From assembly GCF_001553405.1 (NCBI RefSeq), contig NZ_KQ960941.1:6477-70476 (forward strand): a stretch of 64,000 bases of DNA, in the 5' to 3' direction. Shown here piece by piece: positions 8,895 to 17,627 of the stretch. The translations under genes and the position numbers were made by a program. The notes beneath the pieces were generated by a model. It was not told the origin of the DNA. It did no database searches and saw only the letters and a program-made list of their open reading frames with translations. Numbering within the stretch: the stretch's first letter is position 1; the number at the start of each line of letters is the position of its first letter. This DNA is from Megasphaera hutchinsoni (GTDB taxonomy: Bacteria; Bacillota; Negativicutes; Veillonellales; Megasphaeraceae).

Positions 8895-9338
8895 ATGAAA
8901 AAAAGAATATCATTCATGCTCATGGGAATAGTCACGTGTGTAAGTATGCTCTTGGCCGGGTGTGGTCAGGGAGATTCATATGCCGGTACGTGGGTGGGAT
9001 ATTATGCTGCTAAACCTCATGTTATTTACATTACAAAAATTCAAAAACAGGAAAAGGGATATCTTATTTCCGTTGAAGATGCATATTGGCAAAAAAATGC
9101 GGCCGGACAGTTTGTGTGGAAAAATGATATATTACCTACGGTTACGGGGAGTATAGTACAAGGTCGCTTGGTTGTCGATCATAAACTTAATTTAGTCAGC
9201 TATACGTACAGAGATGAAAATGATGTCTTGATATATAGCAATCGCACGAGTAATGCGGTTATTTTATTTCATAAAATAAAGAAAAATGAAATAGAAGAAT
9301 TTAAAGCGAAAATGAAGACATCTGTATCAGCGCCGTGA
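8895..9338 (+). CDS. Putative lipoprotein of unknown function
   Basis: A 147-residue protein beginning MKKRISFMLMG with a hydrophobic stretch and the lipobox LLAGC, so Cys at about residue 23 should be lipidated after signal peptidase II cleavage. The rest looks like a small beta-rich periplasmic domain (GTWVGYYAAKPHVIYITKI, then GSIVQGRLVVDH), reminiscent of calycin-like or GTW-type lipoproteins, but I do not recognise a family. The start has GGAGGAG upstream. It stands alone after the PFOR terminator. Confidence 0.75.
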   Translation: MKKRISFMLMGIVTCVSMLLAGCGQGDSYAGTWVGYYAAKPHVIYITKIQKQEKGYLISVEDAYWQKNAAGQFVWKNDILPTVTGSIVQGRLVVDHKLNLVSYTYRDENDVLIYSNRTSNAVILFHKIKKNEIEEFKAKMKTSVSAP

Positions 9339-9457
9339 AGGGAGAGCGGCTTAGAGAAAAGAAATATCGCTCTCGTGGTTATATGAAGTGAGATTGTATT
9401 TTGGCTAAATGGATGGGTAGGGAATAATATGGATATCGAACGGTGGCCCGTTAGAGG

Positions 9458-9486
9458 GTGAAAATAAATGCAGAGAATGGTATAAT
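9458..9486 (+). promoter_or_regulatory. Putative promoter of the thioesterase gene (extended -10)
   Basis: GTGAAA, 17 bases, then TATAAT preceded by TGG, about 90 bases before the start codon. A weak inverted repeat without a T-run (GAGAGCG/CGCTCTC, 9342-9374) after the lipoprotein stop may end the previous transcript. Confidence 0.6.
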
Positions 9487-9576
9487 TTATTTGATAATGG
9501 ATACATTAATTATTCGCTTTTACTATAAAGCGTGTAAATGAGAGCCGATAGTTATTTAGAGAAAAAGGTGATATAT

Positions 9577-10053
9577 ATGGAGCAAAAGATAGCGATACAA
9601 GATACGTATGGTGAGCGTTTTCAGCATTGTTGGGGCTGTGGGGCAAAAAATGAAGCGGGACTTCATCTCAAATCTTATCCAACGGAAGATGGATCTCGGT
9701 GCATTTGTCGCCTGACCCCGGGGGAATGTTATACTGGTGGTGTGCCGGAAAATTTATTTGGCGGTATGATGGCTGTTTTGTTTGATTGTCATGGTACGGC
9801 ATCAGCGGCGTATTTTGCACATCATCATAAAGGACTTACGTTGACAGGGGATACTATTATTGGGCGCTTTATTACGGCTCGTTTAGAAGTTGACTTTAAA
9901 AAACCGCTGCCAATGAAAAAGGAAATTACTATTACTTCGCAAGCAGAAGAAATAGGAGCACGAAAGGTAATTGTGTTGATGCAGATGGAAGTGGAGGGAG
10001 AATTACGGGCAAAGGCACGTATGGTTGCTGTTGGGGTTAAGGATACTATGTAA
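9577..10053 (+). CDS. Hot-dog-fold thioesterase (PaaI-like)
   Basis: A 158-residue protein with the signature start HCWGCGAKNEAGLHL, as in the CxGCGxxNxxGL class of small hot-dog thioesterases, and the central helix region NLFGGMMAVLFDCHGTASAA that lines the acyl-CoA site. Such enzymes hydrolyse acyl-CoA esters in the cytoplasm; the acyl group is not predictable. ATG 9577 is preceded by AAGGTG at six bases; an in-frame ATG at 9538 lacks a ribosome site. The next gene starts 38 bases downstream, possibly co-transcribed. Confidence 0.8.
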   Translation: MEQKIAIQDTYGERFQHCWGCGAKNEAGLHLKSYPTEDGSRCICRLTPGECYTGGVPENLFGGMMAVLFDCHGTASAAYFAHHHKGLTLTGDTIIGRFITARLEVDFKKPLPMKKEITITSQAEEIGARKVIVLMQMEVEGELRAKARMVAVGVKDTM

Positions 10054-10090
10054 TAGTTACGCGTGGGGAGCATAAAGGAGTAAGGAAAAT

Positions 10091-10771
10091 ATGGATTGTA
10101 TTACAGTGTCGCGAGAAGATGTGTTGCCAACGGTGCATCGATTAATGCAAGCGGGTGTACGGGCACAGGTAGAAAAAGATGGGCAAAGCATCATACTTTA
10201 TCGCTTAGGACGGCGGTCAGATAAACTAGTTGTACAGTATGAAGATAATAATTTTCGTCTGGGTGGGCATTTTGTCAAACGGGAAGAATTAACGGCTGAG
10301 GATCAACTGAATATGGATAGGGTCTTAGCCTTATTGCAGCAACCACTCTTGCCATCATCGGGAATTACGTCTATTTTTATTAGTGTATTATATGTATATC
10401 GTCGAGCAGCAGGGGCTTATTTTCCGGCTAATTCAGAGATATTTGCTTTATTAGATGTACAGCGGCGACAATTTGAATTTATGAGTTTAGATGGACAATT
10501 GGTAGGAGAAGGAGTTAATGTCTGGAAAAGCAAATGTCAGGATATTAAAGAGTCTCTTGAGCGATGGTCTGAATTAGATACGCCGCCAGCTGTTAAAGTA
10601 GAAATAAACGGTAAAGAAGATACGTTAGAACATGCGTTAAGGTATATCTTTTCGCAGGAAGATATGCCGCAGTTGGAACAGGCGTATTTGCCATGGGAAG
10701 AAGCTTATCGCGTATATGGGTTACAGTCTTTGCAGGAAACGGCAGCGGAATTAGTTTGTCACGGAATGTAA
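10091..10771 (+). CDS. Hypothetical protein (226 aa), family not recognised
   Basis: A soluble-looking 226-residue protein with no signal peptide or membrane segment. Conserved-looking features are an N-terminal MDCITVSREDVLPTVHRLMQ segment, a short hydrophobic patch (TSIFISVLYVYRRAAGAYF) and an acidic, Trp/Tyr-rich C-terminal third. AAGGAG lies at a workable distance from the ATG. It sits between the thioesterase and the rplU operon; a possible terminator region and a new promoter follow it. No function is proposed. Confidence 0.6.
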   Translation: MDCITVSREDVLPTVHRLMQAGVRAQVEKDGQSIILYRLGRRSDKLVVQYEDNNFRLGGHFVKREELTAEDQLNMDRVLALLQQPLLPSSGITSIFISVLYVYRRAAGAYFPANSEIFALLDVQRRQFEFMSLDGQLVGEGVNVWKSKCQDIKESLERWSELDTPPAVKVEINGKEDTLEHALRYIFSQEDMPQLEQAYLPWEEAYRVYGLQSLQETAAELVCHGM

Positions 10772-10798
10772 TTTTTATGGAGAAACACCATTTTTTTC

Positions 10799-10827
10799 TT
10801 GCTATTCTATATAAATTTTGATAAACT
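10799..10827 (+). promoter_or_regulatory. Promoter of the rplU-prp-rpmA operon
   Basis: TTGCTA, exactly 17 bases, then TAAACT, about 100 bases upstream of rplU. Confidence 0.7.
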
Positions 10828-10833
10828 AGAATA

Positions 10834-10927
10834 GTCGTAGCATAGGTGGCTAGGATAAGCCGCATGAAGAGGCAAGTAAGTCCGTAAGGCGCCGTATTCA
10901 GCGAGTATATTAAGAGGAGGTGTCACT
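10834..10927 (+). promoter_or_regulatory. Probable ribosomal-protein L21 leader RNA
   Basis: A GC-richer, structured 5' leader of about 90 bases precedes rplU, with short complementary segments (GGTGGCTAGG, AAGCCGC, AAGGCGCCG). Firmicutes are known to carry an autoregulatory L21 leader at this position upstream of rplU. I assign it by position and composition, not by a verified consensus match. Confidence 0.45.
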
Positions 10928-11239
10928 ATGTACGCTATTATTAAGACAGGTGGAAAACAGTATCGTGTACAAGAAGGCGATAGTATTTTTGTTGAAAAAA
11001 TCGCCGGTGAAGTTGATTCTGAAGTTGTATTCGATCAAGTGTTGGCAGTTGTGAAAGATGGAGATGTTACGTTCGGAACTCCTGTTGTAGCGGGGGCAAA
11101 GGTTACTGCTAAAGTATTAAAGCAAGGGAAAGAAAAGAAAATTCTCGTGTTTAAATATAAAGCAAAATCGAATTATCGTCGTCGCCAAGGACATCGTCAA
11201 CCTTTTACAAAGGTTGTTATTGAAAAGATTGAAGGCTAA
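10928..11239 (+). CDS. rplU: 50S ribosomal protein L21
   Basis: A 103-residue protein, the usual L21 length, beginning [18 protein letters not shown] and carrying the C-terminal RNA-binding segment [15 protein letters not shown]. It is part of the large ribosomal subunit near domain I of 23S rRNA. AGGAGGTG precedes the start. Its TAA overlaps the ATG of prp (TAATG), which indicates translational coupling. Confidence 0.97.
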   Translation: MYAIIKTGGKQYRVQEGDSIFVEKIAGEVDSEVVFDQVLAVVKDGDVTFGTPVVAGAKVTAKVLKQGKEKKILVFKYKAKSNYRRRQGHRQPFTKVVIEKIEG

Positions 11240-11574
11240 TGATTTGTGTTATTTTAGGTAAGAATAAAGCAGGTCAATTTACATCCTTTTCTGTCCAAGG
11301 GCATGCTGATTATGCTGCTTCGGGACAGGATATTGTGTGTGCTGCCGTATCTATGTTGAGTCAAACTGCCTTATTGGGGTTGTTGAAGTATGCAGGGAAA
11401 GATGTGCAGTATGCAGTACAGGAGGGAAATTTATCTGTAACGCTAGGACAGAGTAGTGAATATACACAAATTATTATTGATACGATGTATTTGGGATTAC
11501 AAGAACTCGTAGCACAGTATAACCAATATGTTGAGATGCATATTAAGACGTCAGGAGGTGGACGTAATGTTTAA
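11239..11574 (+). CDS. prp: Ribosomal-processing cysteine protease Prp
   Basis: A 111-residue protein of the Prp (YsxB) family with the catalytic His in VQGHADYA and the Cys in [10 protein letters not shown]. Prp removes the N-terminal extension of L27 in Firmicutes, which is essential for ribosome assembly in Staphylococcus. The substrate is the very next gene: L27 here starts [14 protein letters not shown], matching the known cleavage motif. The gene is translationally coupled to rplU and overlaps rpmA by 8 bases. Confidence 0.93.
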   Translation: MICVILGKNKAGQFTSFSVQGHADYAASGQDIVCAAVSMLSQTALLGLLKYAGKDVQYAVQEGNLSVTLGQSSEYTQIIIDTMYLGLQELVAQYNQYVEMHIKTSGGGRNV

Positions 11575-11857
11575 ATTTGATTTACAACTTTTCGCACATA
11601 AAAAAGGGACAGGGTCTACGCGAAATGGTCGTGATAGTGAATCTAAACGATTAGGCGTAAAGCGCCATGATGGTGTTGTCGTAAAAGCAGGTAATATTCT
11701 TGTTCGCCAACGGGGAACGCATTTTCATCCGGGAACCAATGTTGGCATTGGAAAAGATGATACATTATTTGCTAAAGTTTCAGGTCGTGTAGCTTTTGAA
11801 CGAGCTGGCCGTTATAATCGTCAAATTAGTGTATATCCCGTAGAAGCGGAAGCGTAA
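11567..11857 (+). CDS. rpmA: 50S ribosomal protein L27 with Prp-cleavable extension
   Basis: A 96-residue protein. MFKFDLQLF is the Firmicute-type leader that Prp removes so that mature L27 begins [15 protein letters not shown], reaching the peptidyl-transferase centre. The start at 11567 has AGGAGGTG inside the end of prp; an upstream in-frame Met at 11528 is rejected because it would not give the conserved leader. Confidence 0.96.
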   Translation: MFKFDLQLFAHKKGTGSTRNGRDSESKRLGVKRHDGVVVKAGNILVRQRGTHFHPGTNVGIGKDDTLFAKVSGRVAFERAGRYNRQISVYPVEAEA

Positions 11858-11864
11858 TATAATA

Positions 11865-11898
11865 AAATCCTGCAGAGTATTCTGTGGGATTTTTTTTA
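11865..11898 (+). terminator. Terminator of the rplU-prp-rpmA operon
   Basis: An 11-bp stem AATCCTGCAGA/TCTGTGGGATT (two G-T pairs) followed by eight T. Confidence 0.9.
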
Positions 11899-11914
11899 TT
11901 TTGGGAGGTGTCAT

Positions 11915-12313
11915 ATGTACGTTTATGTTAATGGACAAGAGCGGGAACTACATGTCTACGATCGCAAGCAAGAAAAAGACTATGCTAAAATTTTGGTTTG
12001 TGCACAAGAACAATTGGATACGGATGAGTATGGCTCTTTTTGTATGACTGAAGCGGAATACAAGTATTGGCAGGACATATTAGCACAACAACAGGAGTCG
12101 GAAGATATTATCTTTTTATTATCATCTGTGGTTGAACAAGACGAATTAGATGCGTATTTATTTGAAGAAACAAAGTATTTAACATCAACCAAAAGTGCTG
12201 TGCAAATGGAAAATTTGTGTGTCAAAGAATTGAAAGAAGCCATTGAAAAGAAACAACAGGAATGGTTACTTGAAAATGGCTTTCCTCATACATGGGAAAA
12301 GTTAAGTAAGTAG
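11915..12313 (+). CDS. Hypothetical protein (132 aa), family not recognised
   Basis: A small acidic, Glu/Gln-rich soluble protein starting MYVYVNGQERELHVYDRKQ, with predicted helices through its length (QDILAQQQESEDIIFLLSSV) and no signal peptide. GGGAGGTG precedes the ATG closely, supporting real translation. It follows the rpmA terminator and is isolated from the next gene by 260 AT-rich bases. I can assign no function. Confidence 0.6.
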   Translation: MYVYVNGQERELHVYDRKQEKDYAKILVCAQEQLDTDEYGSFCMTEAEYKYWQDILAQQQESEDIIFLLSSVVEQDELDAYLFEETKYLTSTKSAVQMENLCVKELKEAIEKKQQEWLLENGFPHTWEKLSK

Positions 12314-12464
12314 TAAAAGTGATTTTGCGAGAACGTGCTTTGAAAGTACTGTTTTATGTTTTTTGATTGCCGTCATTTTTTTCTTATGTAAATTTATATA
12401 AAAACCACACTAAGTGTTGCAAAAAAAAGTAAATAAAAGTATAATGAATACCAATACAACAAAA

Positions 12465-12481
12465 ACTTATAGATTATAAGT
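12465..12481. promoter_or_regulatory. Palindrome ACTTATA-GAT-TATAAGT upstream of the aminotransferase
   Basis: A perfect 7+7 inverted repeat just before the putative -35 box, followed by repeated AAGTT elements. A candidate operator. Confidence 0.4.
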
Positions 12482-12496
12482 TGATAAGTTTTAAAG

Positions 12497-12525
12497 TTGT
12501 ATAAATATCATAACAATGATATAAT
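12497..12525 (+). promoter_or_regulatory. Promoter of the aminotransferase gene
   Basis: TTGTAT, 17 bases, TATAAT; a second TATAAT lies at 12531-12536. The spacer contains ATCAT-AACA-ATGAT. Confidence 0.65.
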
Positions 12526-12573
12526 TAAAGTATAATACATACTGAATATGTCATTTAAGAAGGAGTGAACGGT

Positions 12574-13767
12574 ATGAAGTTTTCAAAGCTTGCTAGTGGA
12601 TTAAAAGCATCGGAGATTCGTGAAATTTTGAAATTGACAACACAGCCAGAAATTATATCTTTTGCAGGGGGGTTACCGGCACCCGAATTTTTCCCTATTG
12701 AAGAATTGAAAAAGGTTGATGTGGCAGTTTTAGAAAAAGATGGTCGTGCAGCAGTGCAATATAGCACAACGGAAGGATACTTACCGTTACGTGAAAAAAT
12801 TGCAGAACACATGAAGTCTTCTTTTGGCGTGGACTGTACCGCGGAAGAAATTATTATTACATCTGGCTCACAACAAGGGTTATCGTTATTGTCCCAAGTG
12901 TTCTTAGATGCAGATGATGTTGTGTTAGTAGAAAGTCCAACTTATTTAGGTGCGCTTAATGCATTTTCTTTGCAAGGACCTAAATTTATTGCCGTTCCGA
13001 CGGATGAAAAAGGAATTATTCCGGAAGAGTTAGATAAGATTTTACAGGAACATGGTAAAAATGTACGTCTTATGTATGTTATTCCTGAATTCCAAAATCC
13101 TACGGGCATTACGTGGCCATTAGAACGTAGAAAAGCCTTTTTGAAATTAGTTGAACAGTATGATTTCCCGATTCTTGAAGATGATCCGTATGGTGAATTA
13201 CGGTATGATGGTGAAAAAGTACCGTCCTTGAAGTCTTTAGATACAAAAGGACAAGTTATTTTCTTGGGATCTTTCTCTAAAATCTTTTTGCCGGGCTTGC
13301 GTGTAGCATGGATGGTAGCAGATCCTGTTATTCTTGATAAAGTAATTAAATTAAAACAAGCCGTTGATTTACAGTCGTCGACTTTCGCACAGCGTCAAGC
13401 TTATTATTATATGACGATGTATGATATTGATGCACATGTTAAAAACTTGGTTGAAGTATATGGAAAACGTCGTACACTTATGTATAATACGATGAAAGAA
13501 TACTTCCCGAAAGAAGTTTCCTTTACCTATCCTGAAGGCGGTTTGTTTACTTGGGTTACGTTACCGGAAGGAATGGATGCTACTGAAATGATGCCTAAAG
13601 TATTAGAAAAGAAAGTAGCTTATGTACCGGGTGGCCCATTCTATCCTAATGGTGGACATAGAAATCACTTCCGTTTAAATTATTCTAATATGCCTGATGA
13701 TCGCATTGTAGAAGGCGTAAAACGGTTAGCCGAAGTATTAAAAGAAGAAGTGGCGAAACTTAAATAA
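12574..13767 (+). CDS. PLP-dependent aminotransferase, class I/II (2-aminoadipate/aromatic aminotransferase type)
   Basis: A 397-residue fold-type I aminotransferase. Visible: ISFAGGLPAPEFFP near the start, the cofactor segment GSQQGLSLLSQ, the Asn of PEFQNPTG, the Asp-Pro-Tyr of EDDPYGELRY and the Schiff-base Lys in GSFSKIFLPGLRVAW, then the Arg of HFRLNYS that binds the substrate carboxylate. The sequence resembles the LysN/MocR-catalytic-domain group, which transaminates 2-aminoadipate, leucine or aromatic amino acids with 2-oxoglutarate. It has no GntR DNA-binding domain. ATG 12574 is correctly spaced from AAGGAG; the GTG at 12565 lies in the ribosome site itself. Single-gene unit. Confidence 0.88.
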   Translation: MKFSKLASGLKASEIREILKLTTQPEIISFAGGLPAPEFFPIEELKKVDVAVLEKDGRAAVQYSTTEGYLPLREKIAEHMKSSFGVDCTAEEIIITSGSQQGLSLLSQVFLDADDVVLVESPTYLGALNAFSLQGPKFIAVPTDEKGIIPEELDKILQEHGKNVRLMYVIPEFQNPTGITWPLERRKAFLKLVEQYDFPILEDDPYGELRYDGEKVPSLKSLDTKGQVIFLGSFSKIFLPGLRVAWMVADPVILDKVIKLKQAVDLQSSTFAQRQAYYYMTMYDIDAHVKNLVEVYGKRRTLMYNTMKEYFPKEVSFTYPEGGLFTWVTLPEGMDATEMMPKVLEKKVAYVPGGPFYPNGGHRNHFRLNYSNMPDDRIVEGVKRLAEVLKEEVAKLK

Positions 13768-13772
13768 GTATA

Positions 13773-13811
13773 AAACAAGGTCAATGTTAAAGTATTGACC
13801 TTGTTTTTTTT
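13773..13811 (+). terminator. Terminator of the aminotransferase gene
   Basis: A 13-bp stem AAACAAGGTCAAT/ATTGACCTTGTTT with T8. Confidence 0.93.
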
Positions 13812-13850
13812 ATGAGCAGCGGTTAGACGTGTGTATTTATAGTAGCAAAT

Positions 13851-13885
13851 AAAAAGAGAGGACCTAGAATGGGTTCCTCTCTTTT
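13851..13885. terminator. Second hairpin, AAAAGAGAGGA/TCCTCTCTTTT
   Basis: An 11-13 bp stem with one bulge, A and T flanks on both sides, between the first terminator and recQ. It could back up termination or terminate antisense transcription. Confidence 0.6.
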
Positions 13886-13970
13886 ATTACAGGGAAAAAG
13901 ACAAAAGGGCTTTGCTTTTTATAAGGAGACCTTATATAGGAAGTAGCATTGGTTTTATTGAGGTCTAATA

Positions 13971-13998
13971 TTGCGGATTCTTTTGTTTATGATAAAAT
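13971..13998 (+). promoter_or_regulatory. Putative promoter of recQ-thyA-folA
   Basis: TTGCGG, 16 bases, TAAAAT, ending 43 bases before the recQ ATG. Confidence 0.5.
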
Positions 13999-14041
13999 AA
14001 TTACTAGTATGTACATTATAGGGGTAAGAGAGCGATTTAAT

Positions 14042-15838
14042 ATGGAACTAAAAAAAATATTAAAACAATATTTTGGCTATGACTCATTTCGTCCCGGTCA
14101 AGAAGAGATTATTAAAACGTTATTAGGAGGACGAGATTGTTTAGCAATTATGCCGACAGGAGCGGGAAAATCCTTATGTTTTCAAATACCTGCGGTAATG
14201 AGTCGAGGTATTACGCTTGTTATATCTCCTTTGATTTCGCTTATGAAAGATCAAGTGGATGCACTCACAGCCCAACAAATTCCAGCTACTTATATTACCA
14301 GTGATTGTGATATAGAAGAGTACCGTTGCCGGATAAAAGAAATCTATGAAGGTCGTGTTCGCCTTTTATATGTTTCGCCCGAACGATTACAAGTTGATTT
14401 TTTTACATCCCTTATGCAGAAAATGCCCGTATGCATGGTTATCGTAGATGAGGCGCATTGTGTTTCCCAATGGGGACATGATTTTCGTCCCGGCTATGCA
14501 CAAATCAAGCAGTGGGTCGCAAAATTACCAAAACGACCGGTAATAGGAGCTTTTACGGCAACGGCAACAGAACCGGTAAAAAAGGATATGTTGGAATTAC
14601 TTGGGATGAATAATCCTAAGGTTTTTACGAGCAGTTTTGATAGGCCTAATTTATATTTTCGCGTGGTTCAGGCTGCGGACAGAGATCGATTTATATTGGG
14701 GTATTTACAGAAACATGCTACGGAAAGTGGAATTATTTATGCGGCAACTCGTAAAGAAGTGGAGCGGTTATATAGTCTTCTTCAGCGTCATAAGTATAGT
14801 GTTGGCAGATATCATGCCGGCGTGGATCCGTTAGAACGGAGGCAGGCTCAAGATGCTTTTTCATATGATCAGGTGCGTATAATCGTTGCGACAAATGCAT
14901 TTGGAATGGGTATTGATAAAAGTAATGTTCGCTTTGTTATTCACTATCAAATGCCGAAAAATATAGAATCGTATTATCAGGAAGCAGGTAGAGCTGGTCG
15001 TGATGGGGAGTATGCTGAATGCATATTACTATTTAATCGGCAAGATATTATGTTGCATCAATATATGTTGGAGCAACGAGAAAGTAGTCCGGCACAAATA
15101 GAAAAAGACCTATGTCAGTTACGGGCAATGGAAGTATATGCACAGCAGACAGGGTGTTTGCGATATGCTTTATTGACTTATTTTGGTGAACATCCAACGT
15201 GGCAACGATGTGAAAAGTGTAGTAATTGTCAGCAAGAATGGATACAAGAAGATTATACGAAAGAAGTCAGAAATATGCTTCTTTGTATTGATGAATTAAA
15301 TGGACGTTTTGGTAGTACGATGGTATGCGATATTTTACGAGGAAAGGCTAGTGCTAAAGTGCGGCAATACCGATTTGAACGGAATGCGACATTTGCATTG
15401 TTAGCCGATATGGACGTGGCGGATTTACAAGCGTTGATTCAACAAGCTTGTGAGGATGGCTATATTATCAAATCGGTAGGTCGATATCCGACCTTATCAT
15501 TGAGCCGCGCAGGACGAGAAGCGATGAATAGCCGGCAGTCATTTTTACAAAGGCGGAGTAGGGGATCATGTTCTATCGCTAATGAGGCAATACCTGTAAA
15601 AACGCAAGCACAAGAATATCTTTTTGAAAAATTACGTAACGTGCGGTATGAATGGTCTAAACGAGCCCATATTCCTCCTTTTGTTATTTTTTCAGATGCG
15701 ACCTTATGGGAAATGGCACGTAAGAAACCGCGTACCTTTGAAGAAATGGAAACGATTAAAGGGGTAGGCACATTTAAATTGCATAAATATGGCAAAGCAT
15801 TTTTAGAGGTTATAATGAATGACATGGATGGGAGGTAA
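14042..15838 (+). CDS. recQ: ATP-dependent DNA helicase RecQ
   Basis: A 598-residue 3'-5' DNA helicase. Domain order: RecA-like core with Walker [16 protein letters not shown] box [18 protein letters not shown], motif [14 protein letters not shown]; then the RecQ-Ct zinc domain ([12 protein letters not shown] followed by CEKCSNCQ), winged helix and a C-terminal HRDC domain ([19 protein letters not shown]). It acts in recombinational repair and fork processing. I start it at ATG 14042, where the family begins ([18 protein letters not shown]); the upstream extension to 13949 has no homologous sequence. thyA follows after 5 bases, so the two are an operon. Confidence 0.95.
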   Translation: MELKKILKQYFGYDSFRPGQEEIIKTLLGGRDCLAIMPTGAGKSLCFQIPAVMSRGITLVISPLISLMKDQVDALTAQQIPATYITSDCDIEEYRCRIKEIYEGRVRLLYVSPERLQVDFFTSLMQKMPVCMVIVDEAHCVSQWGHDFRPGYAQIKQWVAKLPKRPVIGAFTATATEPVKKDMLELLGMNNPKVFTSSFDRPNLYFRVVQAADRDRFILGYLQKHATESGIIYAATRKEVERLYSLLQRHKYSVGRYHAGVDPLERRQAQDAFSYDQVRIIVATNAFGMGIDKSNVRFVIHYQMPKNIESYYQEAGRAGRDGEYAECILLFNRQDIMLHQYMLEQRESSPAQIEKDLCQLRAMEVYAQQTGCLRYALLTYFGEHPTWQRCEKCSNCQQEWIQEDYTKEVRNMLLCIDELNGRFGSTMVCDILRGKASAKVRQYRFERNATFALLADMDVADLQALIQQACEDGYIIKSVGRYPTLSLSRAGREAMNSRQSFLQRRSRGSCSIANEAIPVKTQAQEYLFEKLRNVRYEWSKRAHIPPFVIFSDATLWEMARKKPRTFEEMETIKGVGTFKLHKYGKAFLEVIMNDMDGR

Positions 15839-15843
15839 GTATA

Positions 15844-16635
15844 TTGAGTTTAGCCGATGATCAATATTTAACGATGGTAGATAATATTTTACAACATGGA
15901 TATTATGACAATAATCGTACGGGTATTTGTACTTATAAATTGCCGCATCAGATAATGCAATTCGATTTAGCTCAGGAATTTCCGATTTTAACAACGAAGT
16001 TTGTCGCATTTAAAACAGCCGTCAAGGAATTATTATGGATTTGGCAACTACAAAGTAATGATGTGCGAGATTTGCAACGCATGAATTGTCATGTATGGGA
16101 TGAGTGGATGCGTCCCGATGGAACGATTGGTAAGGCCTATGGATATCAAATTCGTAAATATAAACAAGTGGATCGGCTGTTAGATACGTTACGGAAAGAT
16201 CCGCAAAGTCGGCGTATGATCGTTACATTATGGAATATTGATGATTTATCTGATATGGCATTGCAACCTTGTGCGTACGAAACGTTATGGGATGTTAATG
16301 ATGGTAGGTTGAATTGTATGTTAATTCAAAGAAGCGGAGATATGGGTCTTGGCGTGCCATTTAATATGACTCAGTATGCCGTACTGATCTATTTGATTGC
16401 ACAAGTAACGGGGTTTCAGCCGGGCATTTTTACCCATGTCATTAATAATGCTCATATTTATGAAAATCATGTAGAGGCACTGCAAAAACAACTCCAACGA
16501 AGGAACAGTGCTTTTGCTGCTCCAACGATATCCGTTAATCCGGATATACATGATTTTTATCAATTTACGCCAGATGATATAAATCTAGTACATTATCAGC
16601 ATCTAGGAAAATTACCTATGGAGGTCGCCGTATAA
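15844..16635 (+). CDS. thyA: Thymidylate synthase ThyA (TTG start)
   Basis: A 263-residue enzyme, the common short ThyA length, converting dUMP to dTMP with methylene-tetrahydrofolate. Visible: [12 protein letters not shown] (phosphate-binding Arg), the catalytic Cys in [25 protein letters not shown] and [10 protein letters not shown]. The residue after the catalytic Cys is Ala where the E. coli enzyme has His (PCH), placing it in a divergent branch. TTG at 15844 is used with GGGAGGTAAG just upstream, inside the recQ stop region. The TAA overlaps the ATG of folA, so dTMP synthesis and dihydrofolate recycling are coupled. Confidence 0.95.
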   Translation: MSLADDQYLTMVDNILQHGYYDNNRTGICTYKLPHQIMQFDLAQEFPILTTKFVAFKTAVKELLWIWQLQSNDVRDLQRMNCHVWDEWMRPDGTIGKAYGYQIRKYKQVDRLLDTLRKDPQSRRMIVTLWNIDDLSDMALQPCAYETLWDVNDGRLNCMLIQRSGDMGLGVPFNMTQYAVLIYLIAQVTGFQPGIFTHVINNAHIYENHVEALQKQLQRRNSAFAAPTISVNPDIHDFYQFTPDDINLVHYQHLGKLPMEVAV

Positions 16636-17138
16636 TGATACAAATTATTGCAGCCGTAGATAAAAATGGTGGTATTGGCAAGGATAATCAGTTACTTTGC
16701 CATTTGCCGGCGGATTTGAAACGATTTAAACAATGTACTTCGGGACATACGATTATTATGGGGCGAAAAACATGGGAAAGTTTGCCTCGTGTGCTGCCCC
16801 GGAGAAAACACATCATCTTAACGGGGCAACATACATATAAAGTCGACAATCCGGCGGTTAGTATTTGTCATTCCATAAGTGAGTTGATGCCGTTGTTACG
16901 GGCGGAGGAAGATTATTTTATTATTGGTGGAAGTAGCTTATACAAGGCTTTTTTATCGAAAGCTGATGTATTATTGTTAACGGAAATAGAGGCTGTCTTT
17001 GCAGCAGATACTTTTTTCCCTTCTATTGATAAAAGGATGTGGCATGAAGTACAACGGGAACATTTTGGGGTTGATCAAAATCATAAATATGCGTTTGATT
17101 TTGTCCGTTATGAAAAAAAAAATAGGGAAAAACCCTAA
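16635..17138 (+). CDS. folA: Dihydrofolate reductase
   Basis: A 167-residue DHFR reducing dihydrofolate with NADPH; it regenerates the folate consumed by ThyA. Visible: IAAVDKNGGIGKDNQLLCHLPADL (active-site loop; the acidic residue is the Asp of ADLKRFK), TIIMGRKTWESLP, and IIGGSSLYKAFL. The start overlaps the thyA stop (TAATG), so translation is coupled. A run of eight A near the 3' end could slip but the frame is intact. Confidence 0.96.
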   Translation: MIQIIAAVDKNGGIGKDNQLLCHLPADLKRFKQCTSGHTIIMGRKTWESLPRVLPRRKHIILTGQHTYKVDNPAVSICHSISELMPLLRAEEDYFIIGGSSLYKAFLSKADVLLLTEIEAVFAADTFFPSIDKRMWHEVQREHFGVDQNHKYAFDFVRYEKKNREKP

Positions 17139-17189
17139 CTTTAGACATGACTGAAAGTCAATGGTGGTATATTTTATATATATTATTGT

Positions 17190-17218
17190 TTGACATTATA
17201 CAGTGGGTATGGTACACT
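17190..17218 (+). promoter_or_regulatory. Promoter of the cold-shock gene
   Basis: TTGACA, 17 bases, TACACT, with a leader of about 45 bases to the start codon. Confidence 0.8.
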
Positions 17219-17267
17219 AAACAAGAGCTACAAGATAGCTGGAAATGTTTTTTTAGGAGGATGTAAC

Positions 17268-17465
17268 ATGCACGGTAAAGTAAAATGGTTTAGCGCAGAA
17301 AAAGGTTATGGTTTTATTGAAAAAGACGGTGGCGGTGATGTATTTGTACATTTTTCAGCTATCCAAGAAGACGGTTTCAAATCTTTAGCTGAAGGGCAAG
17401 AAGTTGAATTTGAAGTTGTTGAAGGAGCACGTGGACCACAAGCTGCTAATGTAGTAAAAGCTTAA
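17268..17465 (+). CDS. Cold-shock protein (CspA family)
   Basis: A 65-residue single-strand nucleic-acid-binding protein with RNP1 KGYGFIE and RNP2 VFVHFSA, the standard Csp length and fold; it acts as an RNA chaperone. ATG 17268 has TTAGGAGG upstream; the longer frame from 17190 begins in the promoter and is rejected. Monocistronic, with its own promoter and terminator. Confidence 0.97.
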   Translation: MHGKVKWFSAEKGYGFIEKDGGGDVFVHFSAIQEDGFKSLAEGQEVEFEVVEGARGPQAANVVKA

Positions 17466-17486
17466 GTTCAGTCGGACGTTAATAAG

Positions 17487-17526
17487 AAAAAGCCGAATCT
17501 CACTATGAGATCCGGCTTTTTGTTTT
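17487..17526 (+). terminator. Terminator of the cold-shock gene
   Basis: Stem AAAAAGCCG/CGGCTTTTT extended by ATCTCA/TGAGAT across one mismatch. Confidence 0.92.
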
Positions 17527-17532
17527 TACCTC

Positions 17533-17596
17533 TTGACACGGTATAAGGGATTTGGTATATTATAAATAACAGATGAACAAGTAATCATATGTTCAT
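17533..17596 (+). promoter_or_regulatory. Promoter plus SmtB/CzrA-like operator of the metal-efflux unit
   Basis: A near-consensus promoter TTGACA-N17-TATATT (17533-17561) is followed by TGAACAAGTAATCA (17574-17587) within a wider repeat ATGAACA-N10-TGTTCAT (17573-17596). It matches the 12-2-12 type site TGAACA-N-ATATTCA of ArsR/SmtB-family zinc or cadmium sensors in part, and a better copy recurs before the ATPase gene. The placement just downstream of -10 suits repression. Confidence 0.7.
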
Positions 17597-17627
17597 ATCA
17601 ACATATAAAATGAGAGGGGTTATCAAA

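Noticed and set aside
8465-9013. 182-codon plus-strand frame across the end of PFOR and the lipoprotein start
   Set aside because: It runs in a different frame from two clearly homologous genes, crosses a strong terminator and has no ribosome site or family resemblance.
13949-14041. N-terminal extension of RecQ
   Set aside because: It contains the promoter-like sequence and no family homology; the ATG at 14042 matches the RecQ start.
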